From Botryosphaeria dothidea (Eukaryota; Ascomycota; Dothideomycetes; Botryosphaeriales; Botryosphaeriaceae), in the NCBI GenBank assembly GCA_011503125.2, contig WWBZ02000001.1, positions 4,836,001 to 4,900,000 on the forward strand: a DNA stretch of 64,000 nt. The letters are read 5' to 3'. Below, one piece after another: positions 23,401 to 35,423 of the stretch. Both the position numbers and the translations under genes were made by a program. How positions within the stretch are numbered: position 1 is the first letter of the stretch; each line of letters begins with the position of its first letter. The notes below the pieces were generated by a model. That model did no database searches. It saw nothing but the letters and a program-made list of their open reading frames with translations, and was not told the DNA's origin.

Positions 23401-25638
23401 GAAGCTTCCCTTAGATAAAGTACTAGGCCTAGATAAGATTACTAATAGGTTCCTAAAGTAATACGCTAAGATACTAAGGAGATCCCTTACTAGACTCTTC
23501 TAGGGATACCTCGTACTTAGATACTACTCTAGGTAGTTTAAAAGCTCTATTACCGTAGTCCTTAGGAAACTATAGAGGGACGACTATACTAAAGCTAAGT
23601 TATTTAGGCCGATTACTTTACTTAATACGCTAGAGAAGCTACTTAAGAGGATTATAGTAGATAGAATCTCCTAGGCTACTAAAGTATACGGCCTACTCCC
23701 TAATATATAGATAGAAGCTAGGAGAAATAGATCCGTAGTAGTAGCTCTTAACCTACTTATAGAATAGATCTATACTATCTAGGTATAAGACCTAGGGCTA
23801 GTAGCTTTAGTCCTTAGCCTAGATATCTCGAGAGTATATAACTACGTATCTTATAGAAGGCTTCTCTATAATATAAGAATAGTAAAACTCCTAGAATAGG
23901 TAGAAAGATTTACCCGATCTTTTCTATAGGACCGTACTACTTAGCTATCCTTCGGAGACTTTACTAGTCTACTAATCTAGATCTTAACCGAGATTTCCTA
24001 GGAATCCTTACTATCGCCGATACTCTACCTATTCTTTACTTCTAATCTACTTATATAGCTACGTAGGAGTAATATCTTCCCCCTTAGATTCGTCGATAAT
24101 ACTAATATTCTAATCTTTAGTAGATTTATAGAATAGAACTATAGAACACTAGAGAGAGTATATTAAATTTACGAGCACTAGGTAGCTACCTACGGGTTAG
24201 CTTTCTCGCCCGATAAGTATTACCTTATTTATTTTATAAGGAAACTAAGGAGATTTAATATAGTAGTAGGGATCCGTATTCCTAGATTTACTAGATACCT
24301 AGAGCCTATAATTAAGATTCTAGGAGTCTACGTAGATAATAAGCTTAGATAGGGACCCTATATTAGGAAAATAGGAGCTAAGATAATTAAATAGTATATA
24401 TCTCTCTCTAGACTCGCGGCGTCTACCTAGGGAGCCTTATTTACTAAAGCCCGTTATATCTATACGGCCGTAGTAAGGCTAGTTCTTATCTACGGCTATA
24501 GGATATAGTATATCCTAGAGGAAATCCTAGGATAGAGAAAAATAACTATCTAGCTACTAAAGAAGATCTAAAACTAGTGCCTACGCACTATCTTAGGGGC
24601 GTATAAGTTAACTAGTATATAAATCTTAGAGTATAAGATAGGGATTCCTCTACTCTTACTATATCTAGACGAACTAGTACTAGCCTAGGCTATTAGAGCT
24701 AGAGATAGCCTAGTCGCGATAGTAGTAGAGGAAACTTACTAGAGTATTAAATAGATAGCTCGGGCTACTCTAAGTACTAGAGGCGCTACTAGCCCTACTA
24801 GAAGAACCCTACTTAGGAAAAAGGTAAACTTACTTCTTAACTACTACTCCTCTACCTACTAGAGTCTCCTAGAGCGAACGAAGCTACGTATAGTATATAG
24901 AAATAAGTAGAAGGAGAGATAGATAAAGTCTACTAGCTAGAGAAGATAAGATAAGCTAGTAGCCTAAAGTATATAGTAGAACCTAAAAATTAGATAAATC
25001 TATAGCGAACTATCTAAGCTATAGAGTATACTCGCTATCCTACTACGTATAGAGTATATTAGACTAGAGGACTTCCTCTTAAGGCGTAAGATACTAGGAT
25101 ACTCTAGTTCTACCTATTTATACGGCTAGTATAGATAAACCCTAAAGTATATTCTTCTCTTCTACTCCTACTTCTAATAGAATAGAATATAGATACTCTA
25201 AAGGGTAGGAACTACGGACTACTACTTTCTTCTCTTAATAAAGAAGGGGATTAAAGTAGTAATAGACTAGTTCTTACGCCTAGGGCTACTTAAGTAATTT
25301 AGCCTAGTAAGAGAACTAATATAGGAAGATAACTAGGAAGAGGAACTAGGAGGATAACTAGGACTACTAGGACTACTAGAACCTGGATAACTACGAGAAT
25401 AAGAACTAAAGAGATAGGTCTAGTAGATAAATATAGGGCTACTATAGTAGCCGCTACTAGTAAGAAGAAAAAATAAGAACTAGTATAGGATAGCATGCCT
25501 AGAGAGAGAGAAGGGGTTTTTACTAGGCGAAAAGGTTTTCCCCCTCGTATAAAATAACTATAGATAGCTAGCCCCGTATAGACCCGTAAGGGAGCTATAT
25601 CGGGAAGAAATAAATTTATCTATCTATCTATCTATATA
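20488..25638 (+). mobile_element. LINE copy D (full length, heavily RIPed)
   Basis: About 5.15 kb, colinear with LINE I from AAAATATAACTATACTAAAA at the 5' end to a tail of (TATC)n ending TATATA. CpA and TpG are nearly absent, the ORF2 ATG is ATA, and TAG codons are frequent. It sits between the integrase and protease parts of G3, exactly where RT and RNase H should be. No target duplication is recognisable, so a deletion probably accompanied or followed insertion. Confidence 0.9.
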
Positions 25639-26867
25639 GTAGAGAAGTTATTTCTTATAAGAACTAATATTAATATTAACTAGAGAGATATAGGTAATAT
25701 ATTAGAAGAATATTCCGTCTTCTAAAGTTATAGTAATCCGTTTAATAAGAGAGATCTTTATTATCTTATACGCGCGAATAAAGGAGGTATTAATAAGCTT
25801 AGCTTAGCTTCTATTATCGATAAGAGAACGTATATTACTACTAGCTACTATAGTATATATAATAAGATAAGTTCCCTTAATTTTATACGCGCGATTATCT
25901 ACTATAAAGTTTAATATCTTTATCTCTTTCTAACTACAACTAGCTAGCTACTCGTCTAGCTTCTTCTACTCTTATAGTTCTAGAAGACGACTTACTCCTA
26001 GGACTAAGAGTTTTCTAACTCGCTATTAAAGTTAAGTTCCTTAATACTCTAGATATACGCGAACTCTATACGGTTATTATTAGAATAGTAGTTATTAGAT
26101 ATAAAGTAGCCCGAGCCTCTATAACTACGATAGCGTTCCTACCTTATTATTACGAGGCGTTCCTTATCTAATAACTTTAAGAGTTTTAGCTTAGGCTTAT
26201 ACTAGGGTCTAATCTAGTCTTTTAGTTTAGTAGTAGTAGGTATACGGCTCTATCAGCTATCTTAGTTTATATTACCGCTTCTAGTCCTACTTTAGTAGCT
26301 AAGGTTATTTTAAGTAGGTTCTTAGTTATAGATAGACTTAATACGATCTCTTTTAGAATTATTACTATTATTTATCCTTTTATTAGAACGGATATTTATA
26401 GACTTAATCTTTTAACGACGATATTCGGCCTTACGAAGAGTTTCGAGTAGCTATTCGAGAGAGATAAAGATAAAGGTAGCTACTAAGAGAGCTAAGCTAA
26501 TAGAAATACTATTCTATATCTTATTAATCTTTTCCTCTTTAGTAGGGTTAGTAAGAAACTAAAGTATATATAGACGGGCGTAGTAGGCGTCTATCGTCTC
26601 TTTCTCGCTTTATCTAGTAAGAATAAGATCGTTAGTAGCTTTTTTCTTTGCGATATCTATTCTATATATCTTTCTTAGCTTTTCTAAAAAATCTAGGGCT
26701 ATCTAGTAGCTATTAATATACGGACGTATTATAGCGGCGATTAAATTAGTAAGACGAGAGTAGATATAGTAGATTATTAGCTTCTAATTTTCTTAGAAGA
26801 AGTTCTCTTCGACTTTAAGCTTAAAGATTATATTATTCTTAAAGTTAACGAAAGTATAGATATTAGT
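25639..26867 (-). pseudogene. G3 gag-protease relic
   Basis: Minus strand from 26,867: VNFKNNIIFKLKVEENFF, LTNLIAAIIRPYINSY, ALDFLEKLRKIY, KATNDLILTR, DAYYARLYILYFLTNP. This is the capsid layout of fungal gypsy Gag. The nucleocapsid knuckle at 26088-26132 reads YRSYRGSGYFISNNY: every Cys and His ligand of a CX2CX4HX4C motif is Tyr. Further on, RSLIDNRS near 25,830 fits a retropepsin active site (hydrophobic-D-x-G/S region). It ends at the tail of LINE D. Confidence 0.65.
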
Positions 26868-29800
26868 AAAAAATATAACTATACTAAAAAATCGACCCTA
26901 AGCTACGGCGCCGGGAGAGGGCTCTAGAAACTCTTCTAGGCTTCGCGAGTCCTAAAATAGTACTTAAGATAACTATAGCCGCGAAGTAGTTAATATAGAG
27001 AATATAGAAAGAGGCGAATAGCCTCCCCTAGTAACTACCTCTATCTAGCTCTAATATACTTCTAAGAAACCGTAGAGTACCTAGTATAGCGTAGAATACG
27101 TTAAGAGAGCCTTAAAAATAGTAGATACTCTCCTCTAAGCCCTATAAATATCCGCTAGCCTTTCTTTAGTTCTCTCTAGCTAGATAAAAAATTTTCTTAA
27201 TATTACTAAGATAATCTTCTAGGATTATATTACTATCTACTAGAAGGTAGCTACTAAGAAGCTAGGCCTTAAGAATATTCTTAAAGAGGTTTAATAGGTC
27301 TAAAAGATAGTTAACTATATCTAGACTACTTCTATATCTATATCTAATACTCGTAGCTAGATATAAATTATAGCCTAAGTAGCCCCGAAGCCCTCTACCT
27401 CCCTAGCTACTACTAAACTTATCCTCTACTTTCTAGAGATAGTAAATAGATAAGAAATAGCTAAGCTCTTAAATAAGGTAATTATTAGAAAGATCTAGGT
27501 AGGAAAAAGCTAGGCGTATAAGAAAGTACTTACTACTAAGAAGCTCCCTAGTAGAGACGTTAGAATCTTTATACCGGATAAAGTAACTAGAATAGCCCTT
27601 CTCTAGAACTAGAAATAGACTATAGAACTAGGAAAAGAAGTTAGGCCTAACTAGTAGCTATACTTAGTACTAGTATATAACGTCCCTCGAGAAGAAATCG
27701 ATACTATAGACCCCTAAGCTATCTAAACTATCTAGGAGTAGAACCTATCTCTATACCTAGAACTATATATTAGTAAGCTAGCCTAGCTAAAGAGGAAGCT
27801 CTTAGAGAGAAAAACTTACTCGGCTATTATCCTTAGTACTATAAACCCCGAAACCGCTAACTAGATTATTAATAAGAGGCTAGTTATTAACTTTACTATC
27901 TATATAGCGTAGTACTATAACGTAGCCTTTATAGTAACCTAGTGTTTTAAGTACTAGGCCTACGGATATATTACTAACTATTATAAAAAGAAGGAAAAGT
28001 ACGGATAGTATAGTAAGGTATATAATACTAAAGACTACTCTAAGGAAAGTATATAGTACGTAAACTACTCTTAAAGGTATATAGCCTAAAGTAACTTCTA
28101 TCTAGCACGTAGAGCCTACTATACTAAGGCCGCCTAGGCCCGTCTAGTAGTACTAAAAAGATACCGGGAAGGACTTCTAATAACTAAAATATAGCCTTAA
28201 ACTAACTAGTTAACCGTTAGACTAAGAAAGAGAATTAGGGAGAAGGAGCCGGTTAAGAGAGGACTAGGTAGGCTAAGAGACTTAAGCCGCCCTCCGCCTC
28301 CTAACTAAATAAGATTTACCGGACTTAATAGCTTATAACACGCCTTAGAGGAGCCCGCGGGAACTCCCTTCTTATAGCCTATACTACTAGCCCCCTCGTA
28401 GCCGGACCTAGAGATAGAAGAAAGTTAATATTAGATATAGACTCTCTCTCTATTATATAGTATAACGTCTATAAGAGTAAGAATAGGGTAATACTCCCGC
28501 TCTTTAAGGAAGTAGACCTAAAGATCTACTATATTCTAGCTATCTAGGAACCTTAGAGGAACCCGAGGGTTAAGATAATAGTAAGATATTCTATCTACTA
28601 TATAGTTTTTCCCTAGAAGAGAGTAGTAAGAACCTACTTCTTTATAAGTAAGGCTATTAGCCCCGACTCCTAGCAAGTAATAGTCTATTTACTAGATCTT
28701 ATTATACTATCCCTTATTACTAGAATATATATAATCTATATCTATAACTACTATAATCTCCTACTAGCCTCTTATACTAGTATAGCGCTAGAAATTCTAT
28801 CTCTTCTACCGGAAGTTCTTAGAAAACTAAAGAAGTATATTCTCCTAGGGGACTTTAACCTCTACTATCCTATCTAGGAAGGTATAACCTTCCTAATATA
28901 CTATACCCTAGCGGATAACCTAATTAAGATAGCTATTATAGCTAATCTTAACCTAGCTCTTCTAAGAAGTACTATTACTAGACGAGATAGTAGTAGCGAG
29001 AGTACTCTAGATCTTATCTTTATATTACGGTAGCTAGAGGAGAGAATCCTTAGCTATAGAGTTAGCTAGAAGCTCGAATTATTCTCTAACTACCTACCTA
29101 TTCTTACTATACTTAATTTTTCTTCTACCCCTATAGAACTACGCCCCCTAAGGCCCTAGTAGAAGAAAGTAGACTAGAAGAGAACTAATAATATACTCTA
29201 ATTAAAGCTCGAATACCTTAAAGTAGCCCCTCTTAATACTAAAGTAGACCTAAATTACTTTACTATACTACTCTAGAAGGCTATCTAAAAGATAATCTAG
29301 AAGACTATTCTAGTAGCGAGACCCTCGCCCTAGGCCTCTATATAATAGATAAAGAAGTATTCGGATCTAGTATACTAGGCTAGAGTAGCTAGAAGAAAGT
29401 AGACGGCTATAGGAAGGAAGAAGGACTAGATAGTATACTAAACTATTACTAATAGTAAGAAGAGGTAGATTAGAAGAGATAGAATAAAAGTATAGCGTAG
29501 AATAGTAGCTAAGATTACTTCGGATCTATCTATACTCTAGAAGCTCTTAAAGTAGGTAAGAATAAGAGTACTAGAACCTCTAGCCCTATCTTAGTTCCCA
29601 CCCCTCTAGAAAGTAGATAAATAACTATATTACGATAACTAGTCTAAGGTAGAAATTCTTACTAATTAGTTCTTCTTACCTTCTAAGGCTACCGACCTCT
29701 TAGATCTAAATAGATATATATACCTAGTACTAGTAGAGATTCCCTAAGACCTTACTAAAGAGTAGGTCCTCTATACTATTAAGAAGCTTTCTCTAAATAA

Positions 29801-32020
29801 GATACTAGGCCTAGATAAGATTACTAATAGGTTCCTAAAGTAATACGCTAAGATACTAAGGGGACCTCTTACTAGACTCTTCTAAGAATACCTCGTACTT
29901 AGATACTACTCTAGGTAGTTTAAAAGCTCTATTACCGTAGTTCTTAGGAAACTATAGAGAAACGACTATACTAAAGCTAAGTTATTTAGGCCGATTACTT
30001 TACTTAATACGCTAGGGAAGCTACTTAAGAGGATTATAGTAGATAGAATCTCCTAAGCTACTAAAGTATACGGCCTACTTTCTAATATATAGATAGGAGC
30101 TAGGAGAAATAGATCCGTAGTAGTAGCTCTTAACCTACTTATAGAATAGATCTATACTATCTAGGTATAAGACTTAGGGCTAGTAGCTTTAGTCCTTAGC
30201 CTAAATATCTCGAGAGTATATAACTACGTATTTTATAGAAGACTTCTCTATAATATAAGGATAGTAAAACTCCTAGAATAGGTAGAAAGATTTACCCGAT
30301 CCTTTCTATAGAACCGTACTACTTAGCTATCCTTCGGAGACTTTACTAGTCTACTAATCTAAATCTTAACTAGAATTCCCTAGGGATCCTTACTATCGCC
30401 GATACTCTACCTATTCTTTACTTCTAATCTACTTATATAGCTACGTAGAGGCAATACCTTCCCCCTTAGATTCGTTAATAATACTAATATTCTAATCTTT
30501 AGTAGATCTATAGAATAGAACTATAGGATACTAAAGGGAGTATATTAAATTTACGAGTACTAGGTAGCTACCTATAGGTTAGCTTTCTCGCCCGATAAGT
30601 ATTACCTTATTTATTTTATAAGGAAACTAAGGAGATTTAATATAGTAGCAGGGATCCGTATCTCTAGATTTACTAGATACCTAGAGCCTATAATTAAGAT
30701 TCTAAGAGTCTACGTAGATAATAAGCTTAGATAGGGACTCTATATTAGAGAAATAGAAGCTAAGGTAATTAAATAGTGTATATCTCTCTTTAGACTCGCG
30801 GCGTCTACCTAGGAAGCCTTATTTACTAAAGCCCGTTATATCTATACGGCCGTAGTAAGGCTAGTTCTTACCTACGGCTATAGAGTATAGTATACTCTAG
30901 AGGGAATTCTAGGATAGAGAAAAATAACTATCTAGCTACTAAAGAAGATCTAAAACTAGTACCTACGTACTATCTTAGGGGCGTATAAGTTAACTAGTAT
31001 ATAAACCTTAGAGTATAAGATAGGGATTCCTCTACTCTTACTATATCTAGACGAACTAGTACTAGCCTAGGCTATTAGAGCTAGAGATAGCCTAGTCGCG
31101 ATAGTAGTAGAGGAAACTTACTAGAGTATTAAATAGATAGCTCGGGCTACTCTAAGTACTAGAGGCGCTACTAGCTCTACTAGAAGAACCCTACTTAGAA
31201 AAAAGGCAAACTTACTTCTTAACTACTACCCCTCTACCTACTAGAGTCTCCCGAAGCGAACGAAGCTACGTATAATATATAGAAATAAGTAGAAGAAGAG
31301 ATAGATAAAGTCTACTAGCTAGGGAAGATAAGATAAGCTAGTAGCCTAAAGTATATAATAGAACCTAAAAATTAGATAAATCTATAGCGAACTATCTAAG
31401 CTATAGAGTATACTCGCTACCCTACTACGTATAGAGTATATTAGACTAAAGAACTTTCTCTTAAAGCGTAAGGTACTAGAATACCCTAGTCCTACCTATC
31501 TATACGGCTAGTATAGATAAATTCTAAAGTATATTCTTCTCTTCTACCTCTACTTCTAATAGAGTAGAGTATAGATACTCTAAAGGGTAGAGACTACGGA
31601 CTACTACTCCTTTCTCTTAATAAAAAAGAGAATTAAAGTAGTAATAGACTAGTTCTTACGCCTAGGGCTACTTAAGTAATTTAGTCTAGTAAGGAAACTA
31701 ATATAGGAAGATAACTAGGAAGAGGAACTAGGAGGATAACTAGAACTACTAAGACTACTAGGACCCGGATAACTACGAGAATAAGAACTAAAGAGATAGG
31801 TCTAGTAGATAAATATAGGGCTACTATAGTAGCCGCTACTAGTAAGAAGAAAAAATAAGAACTAGTATAGGATAGTATGCCTAGAGAGAGAGAAGGGGTT
31901 TTTATTAGGCGAAAAGATTTTCCCCCTCGTATAAAATAACTATAGATAGCTAGCCCCGTATAGATCCGTAAGGGAGCTATATTAGGAAGAAATAAATTTA
32001 TCTATCTATCTATCTATATA
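26868..32020 (+). mobile_element. LINE copy E (full length, heavily RIPed)
   Basis: About 5.15 kb, starting AAAAAATATAACTATAC and ending in (TATC)n-TATA. It is colinear with LINE D and LINE I. ORF1 and ORF2 are visible only by alignment; stops are too frequent for any product. Its 5' end abuts the G3 gag relic and its tail abuts the inverted LINE F at 32021. Confidence 0.9.
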
Positions 32021-33745
32021 GTAGGTAGAATATCTTACTATTATCTTAACCCTTAGGTTTCTCTAAGGTTTCTAGATAGCTAGAATATAGTAGATCTTTA
32101 GGTCTACTTCCTTAAAGAGCGGGAGTATTACTCTATTCTTACTCTTATAGACGTTATACTATATAATAGAGAGAGAGCCTATATCTAATATTAACTTTCT
32201 TCTATCTCTAGGTCCGGCTATAAGGGAGCTAGTAGTATAGGCTATAAGAAGGGAGTTCCCGCGGGCTTCTCTAAGGCGTATTATAAGCTATTAAGTCCGG
32301 TAAATCTTATTTAGTTAGAAGGCGGAGGGCGGCTTAAGTCTCTTAGCCTATCTAGTCCCCTCTTAACCGGCTTCTTCTCTCTAATTCTCTTTTTTAGTCT
32401 AACGGTTAACTAGTTAGTTTAAGGCTATATTTTAGTTATTAGGGGTTCTTTCCGATATCTTTCTAGTACTACTAGGCGGGTCTAGACGGTCTTAGTATAG
32501 TAGGCTCTACGTACTAGATAGGAGTTACTCTAGGCTATATATCTTTAAGAGTAGTTTACGTACTATATACTTTTCTTAGTAGTCCCTAGTATTATATATC
32601 TTACTATACTATCCGTACTTTTTCTTCTTTTTATAATAGTTAGTAATATAACCGTAGGCCTAGTACTTAAAATACTAGGTTACTATAAAGACTACGTTAT
32701 AGTACTACGCTATATAGATAGTAAAGTTAATAATAAGCCCCTTATTAATAATCTAGTTAGCGGTTTCGGGGTTTATAGTACTAAGGATAATAGCCGAGTA
32801 AGTTTTTCTCTCTAGGAGCTTCCTCTTTAGCTAGGCTAGCTTACTAATACGTAGTTCTAGATATAGAGATAGATTCTACTCTTAGATAGTTTAGATAGCT
32901 TAGGGGTCTATAGTATCGATTTCTTCTCGAGAGACGTTATATACTAGTACTAAGTATAGCTACTAGTTAGGCCTAACTTCTTTTCCTAGTTCTATAGTCT
33001 ATTCCTAGTTCTAAAGAAGGGCTATTCTAGTTACTTTATCCGGTATAAAGATTCTAACGTCTCTACTAGGGAGCTTCTTAGTAGTAAGTACTTTCTTATA
33101 CGCCTAGCTTTTTTCTACCTAGATCTTTCTAATAATTATCTTATTTAAAAGCTTAGCTATTTCTTATCTATTTACTATCTTTAGAAAGTAGAGAATAAGT
33201 TTAGTAGTAGCTAGGGGGGTAGAGGGCTTCGGGGCTACTTAGGCTATAATTTATATCTAGCTACGAGTATTAGGTATAGATATAGAGATAGCCTAGATAC
33301 GGTTAACTATCTTTTAGATCTATTAGACCTCTTTAAGAATATTCTTAAGGCCTAGCTTCTTAGTAGTTATCTTCTAGTAGATAGTAATATAATTCTAGAA
33401 GATTATCTTAGTAATATCGAGAAAATTTTTTATCTAGCTAAAGAGAACTAAAGAAAGACTAGCGGATATTTATAGAGCTTAGAGGAGGGTATCTACTATT
33501 TTTAAGGCTCTCTTAATATATTCTACGCTATACTAGATACTCTACGGTTTCTTAGGAGTATATTAGAACTAGATAGAGGTAGTTACTAGAGAAGACTATT
33601 CGCCTCTTTCTATATTCTCTATATTAACTACTTCGCGGCTATAGTTATCTTAAGTACTATTTTAGAACTCGCGAAGCTTAAAAGAGTCTCTAGGGCTCTT
33701 TTCCGGCGCCGTAGCTTAGGGTCGATTTTTTAGTATAATTATATC
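32021..33745 (-). mobile_element. LINE copy F (5' part, minus strand, RIPed)
   Basis: The reverse complement of the LINE 5' end through ORF1 into the start of the endonuclease (equivalent to LINE I about 14,095-15,830). It lacks the rest of ORF2 and the 3' end. Its own 5' end points right and faces the 5' end of LINE G 276 bases away, forming a head-to-head inverted pair. Confidence 0.88.
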
Positions 33746-34021
33746 TTAGAAAGTCTATATAGTAGACCGCTCTCTAATAGTATAGATTTCTTTAATATTT
33801 CTAGGTTACTTATCGTAGAATATTAATATTATTAAGTTTTAGTTATAGGTTATTAGTATTATCGGGTTTTAGTTATAGATTATCGAGTTTAGGTTCTAGT
33901 TAATAGTACGGGTATTAAGTTATCGAGTTTAGATTTCTTATTAGTAGTATATAGATTATATAAGGTAGTAAAGCCGAAATAATAGTATTACTTTTAACTA
34001 AAAATCTATATATAAGAAGAG
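33746..34021 (-). other. G3 5' leader and partial 5' LTR
   Basis: 33959-34021 matches the end of the G3 LTR at 13571-13636 (TATAAGGTAG, AAGCCGAAATAATAG, TATATATAAG). The LTR is cut by LINE G. To the left (downstream in element sense), 33746-33958 is leader or early gag sequence not matched elsewhere in the window. It contains two near-repeats of GGGTTTTAGTTATAGATTAT-type text. It marks the right end of the nested G3 element. Confidence 0.55.
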
Positions 34022-35112
34022 AAAAAAATATAACTATACTAAAAAATCGACCCCAAGCTACGGCGCCGGGAGAGGGCCCTAGGGACTCTTCTAGGCTTCG
34101 CGAGTCCTAAAATAGTACTTAAGACAACTATAGCCGCGAAGTAGTTAATATAGAGGATACAGGAAGAGGCGAACAGCCTCCCCTAGTAACTACCTCTACC
34201 TAGCCCTAATACACCCCTAAGAAACCGTAGAGTACCTAGTATAGCGTAGAATACGTTAAGAGAGCCTTAAAAATAGTAGACACCCTCCTCTAAGCCCTAT
34301 AAACATCCGCTAGCCTCCCTTTAGTCCTCTCTAGCTAGGTAAAAAATTTTCTCGATATTACCAAGACAATCTTCTAGGATTATATTACTATCTACTAGAA
34401 GGCAGCTACTAAGGAGCTAGGCTTTAAGAATATCCTTAAAGAGGTCTAATAGGTCTAAAAGATAGTTAACCGTATCTAGGCTACCTCTATACCTACACCT
34501 AATACTCGTAGCTAGATATAAATTATAGCCTAAGCAGCCCCGAAGCTCTCTACCCCCCTAGCTACTACTAAACTTACCCTCTACTTCCTAGAGATAGTAA
34601 ATAGATAAGAAATAGCTAAGCTCTTAAATAAGGCAATTATTAGAAAGATCTAGGTAGGAAAAAGCTAGGCGTGTAAGAAAGTACTTACTACTAAGAAGCT
34701 CCCTAGTAGAGACGTTAAGATCTTTATACCGGATAAAGCAACTAGAATAGCCCTTCTCTAGAACTAGGAATAGACTATAGGACTAGGAAAAGAAGTTAGG
34801 TCTAACTAGCAGCTATACTTAGTACTAGTATATAACGTCCCTCGAGAAGAAATCGATACTATAGACCCCTAAACTATCTAAACTATCTAGGAGTAGAACC
34901 TATCTCTATACCTAGGACTACGTATTAGTAAGCTAGCCTAGCTAAAGAGGAAGCTCCTAGAGGGGAAAACTTACTCGGCTATTATCTTTAGCACTATAAA
35001 CCCCGAAACCGCTAACTAGATTATTAATAAGGGGCTTATTATTAACTTTACTATCTATATAGCGTAGTACTATAACGTAGCCTTTATAGTAACCTAGTAT
35101 TTTAAGTACTAG

Positions 35113-35296
35113 TGTTAGAGTCTGAAGCCTCAGGATCAAGCCTCAGAGGATCATCGGCAGATCACGTGACGCCAAGCCTTTCTTGTATATAACTTTCCTC
35201 TTTCTTCTACGACTTCTTCTCTTTCTCCTTAAGTCTAGCTTAACGTACTTAGCGCAATAAACCTTTCAGCGATCATCCTGAGGTTGAGCCCTGACA
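35113..35296 (+). repeat. G1 5' LTR
   Basis: 184 bp, TGTTAGAGTC...GCCCTGACA. It has the TATA box TATATAA at 35186-35192, pyrimidine-rich sequence, AAGTCTAGCT at 35231-35240 (candidate RNA 5' end) and an AATAAA polyadenylation signal at 35247-35252. It is identical to 40976-41159 except AGGTTGAGC here for AGGTTAAGC there. A CACGTG palindrome at 35163-35168 could bind a bHLH factor. Confidence 0.96.
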
Positions 35297-35298
35297 TT

Positions 35299-35308
35299 AG
35301 CTAGACTT
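35299..35308 (+). other. G1 self-priming primer-binding site
   Basis: AGCTAGACTT starts 2 nt after the 5' LTR. It is the exact complement of AAGTCTAGCT at 35231-35240, 45 nt downstream of the TATA box. With one bulged base the pairing extends to 12 nt (TTAGCTAGACTT). This fits Tf1-like self-priming. Confidence 0.65.
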
Positions 35309-35352
35309 CCCATATTGGACTTACTGGACATCGGATCACTGGCACAGTTGCG

Positions 35353-35415
35353 CACTGGAATCACTGGAATCACTGGAATCACTGGAACCACTGGAATCAC
35401 CGGAATCACCGGAAT
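35353..35415 (+). repeat. Seven 9-bp repeats in the G1 leader
   Basis: CACTGGAAT repeated seven times with minor changes (CACTGGAAC, CACCGGAAT) directly upstream of the gag ATG. Role unknown; it could form part of a packaging or dimerisation signal. Confidence 0.9.
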
Positions 35416-35423
35416 CACTCGAT

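Noticed and set aside
20488..25638. Target-site duplication for LINE D
   Set aside because: The flanks TTAATACTTT and GTAGAGAAGT do not match; no duplication can be supported.
33959..34021. Self-priming site for G3
   Set aside because: A 10-nt complementarity exists, but it involves the TATA-like sequence itself and RIP has obscured the original bases, so it is not claimed.
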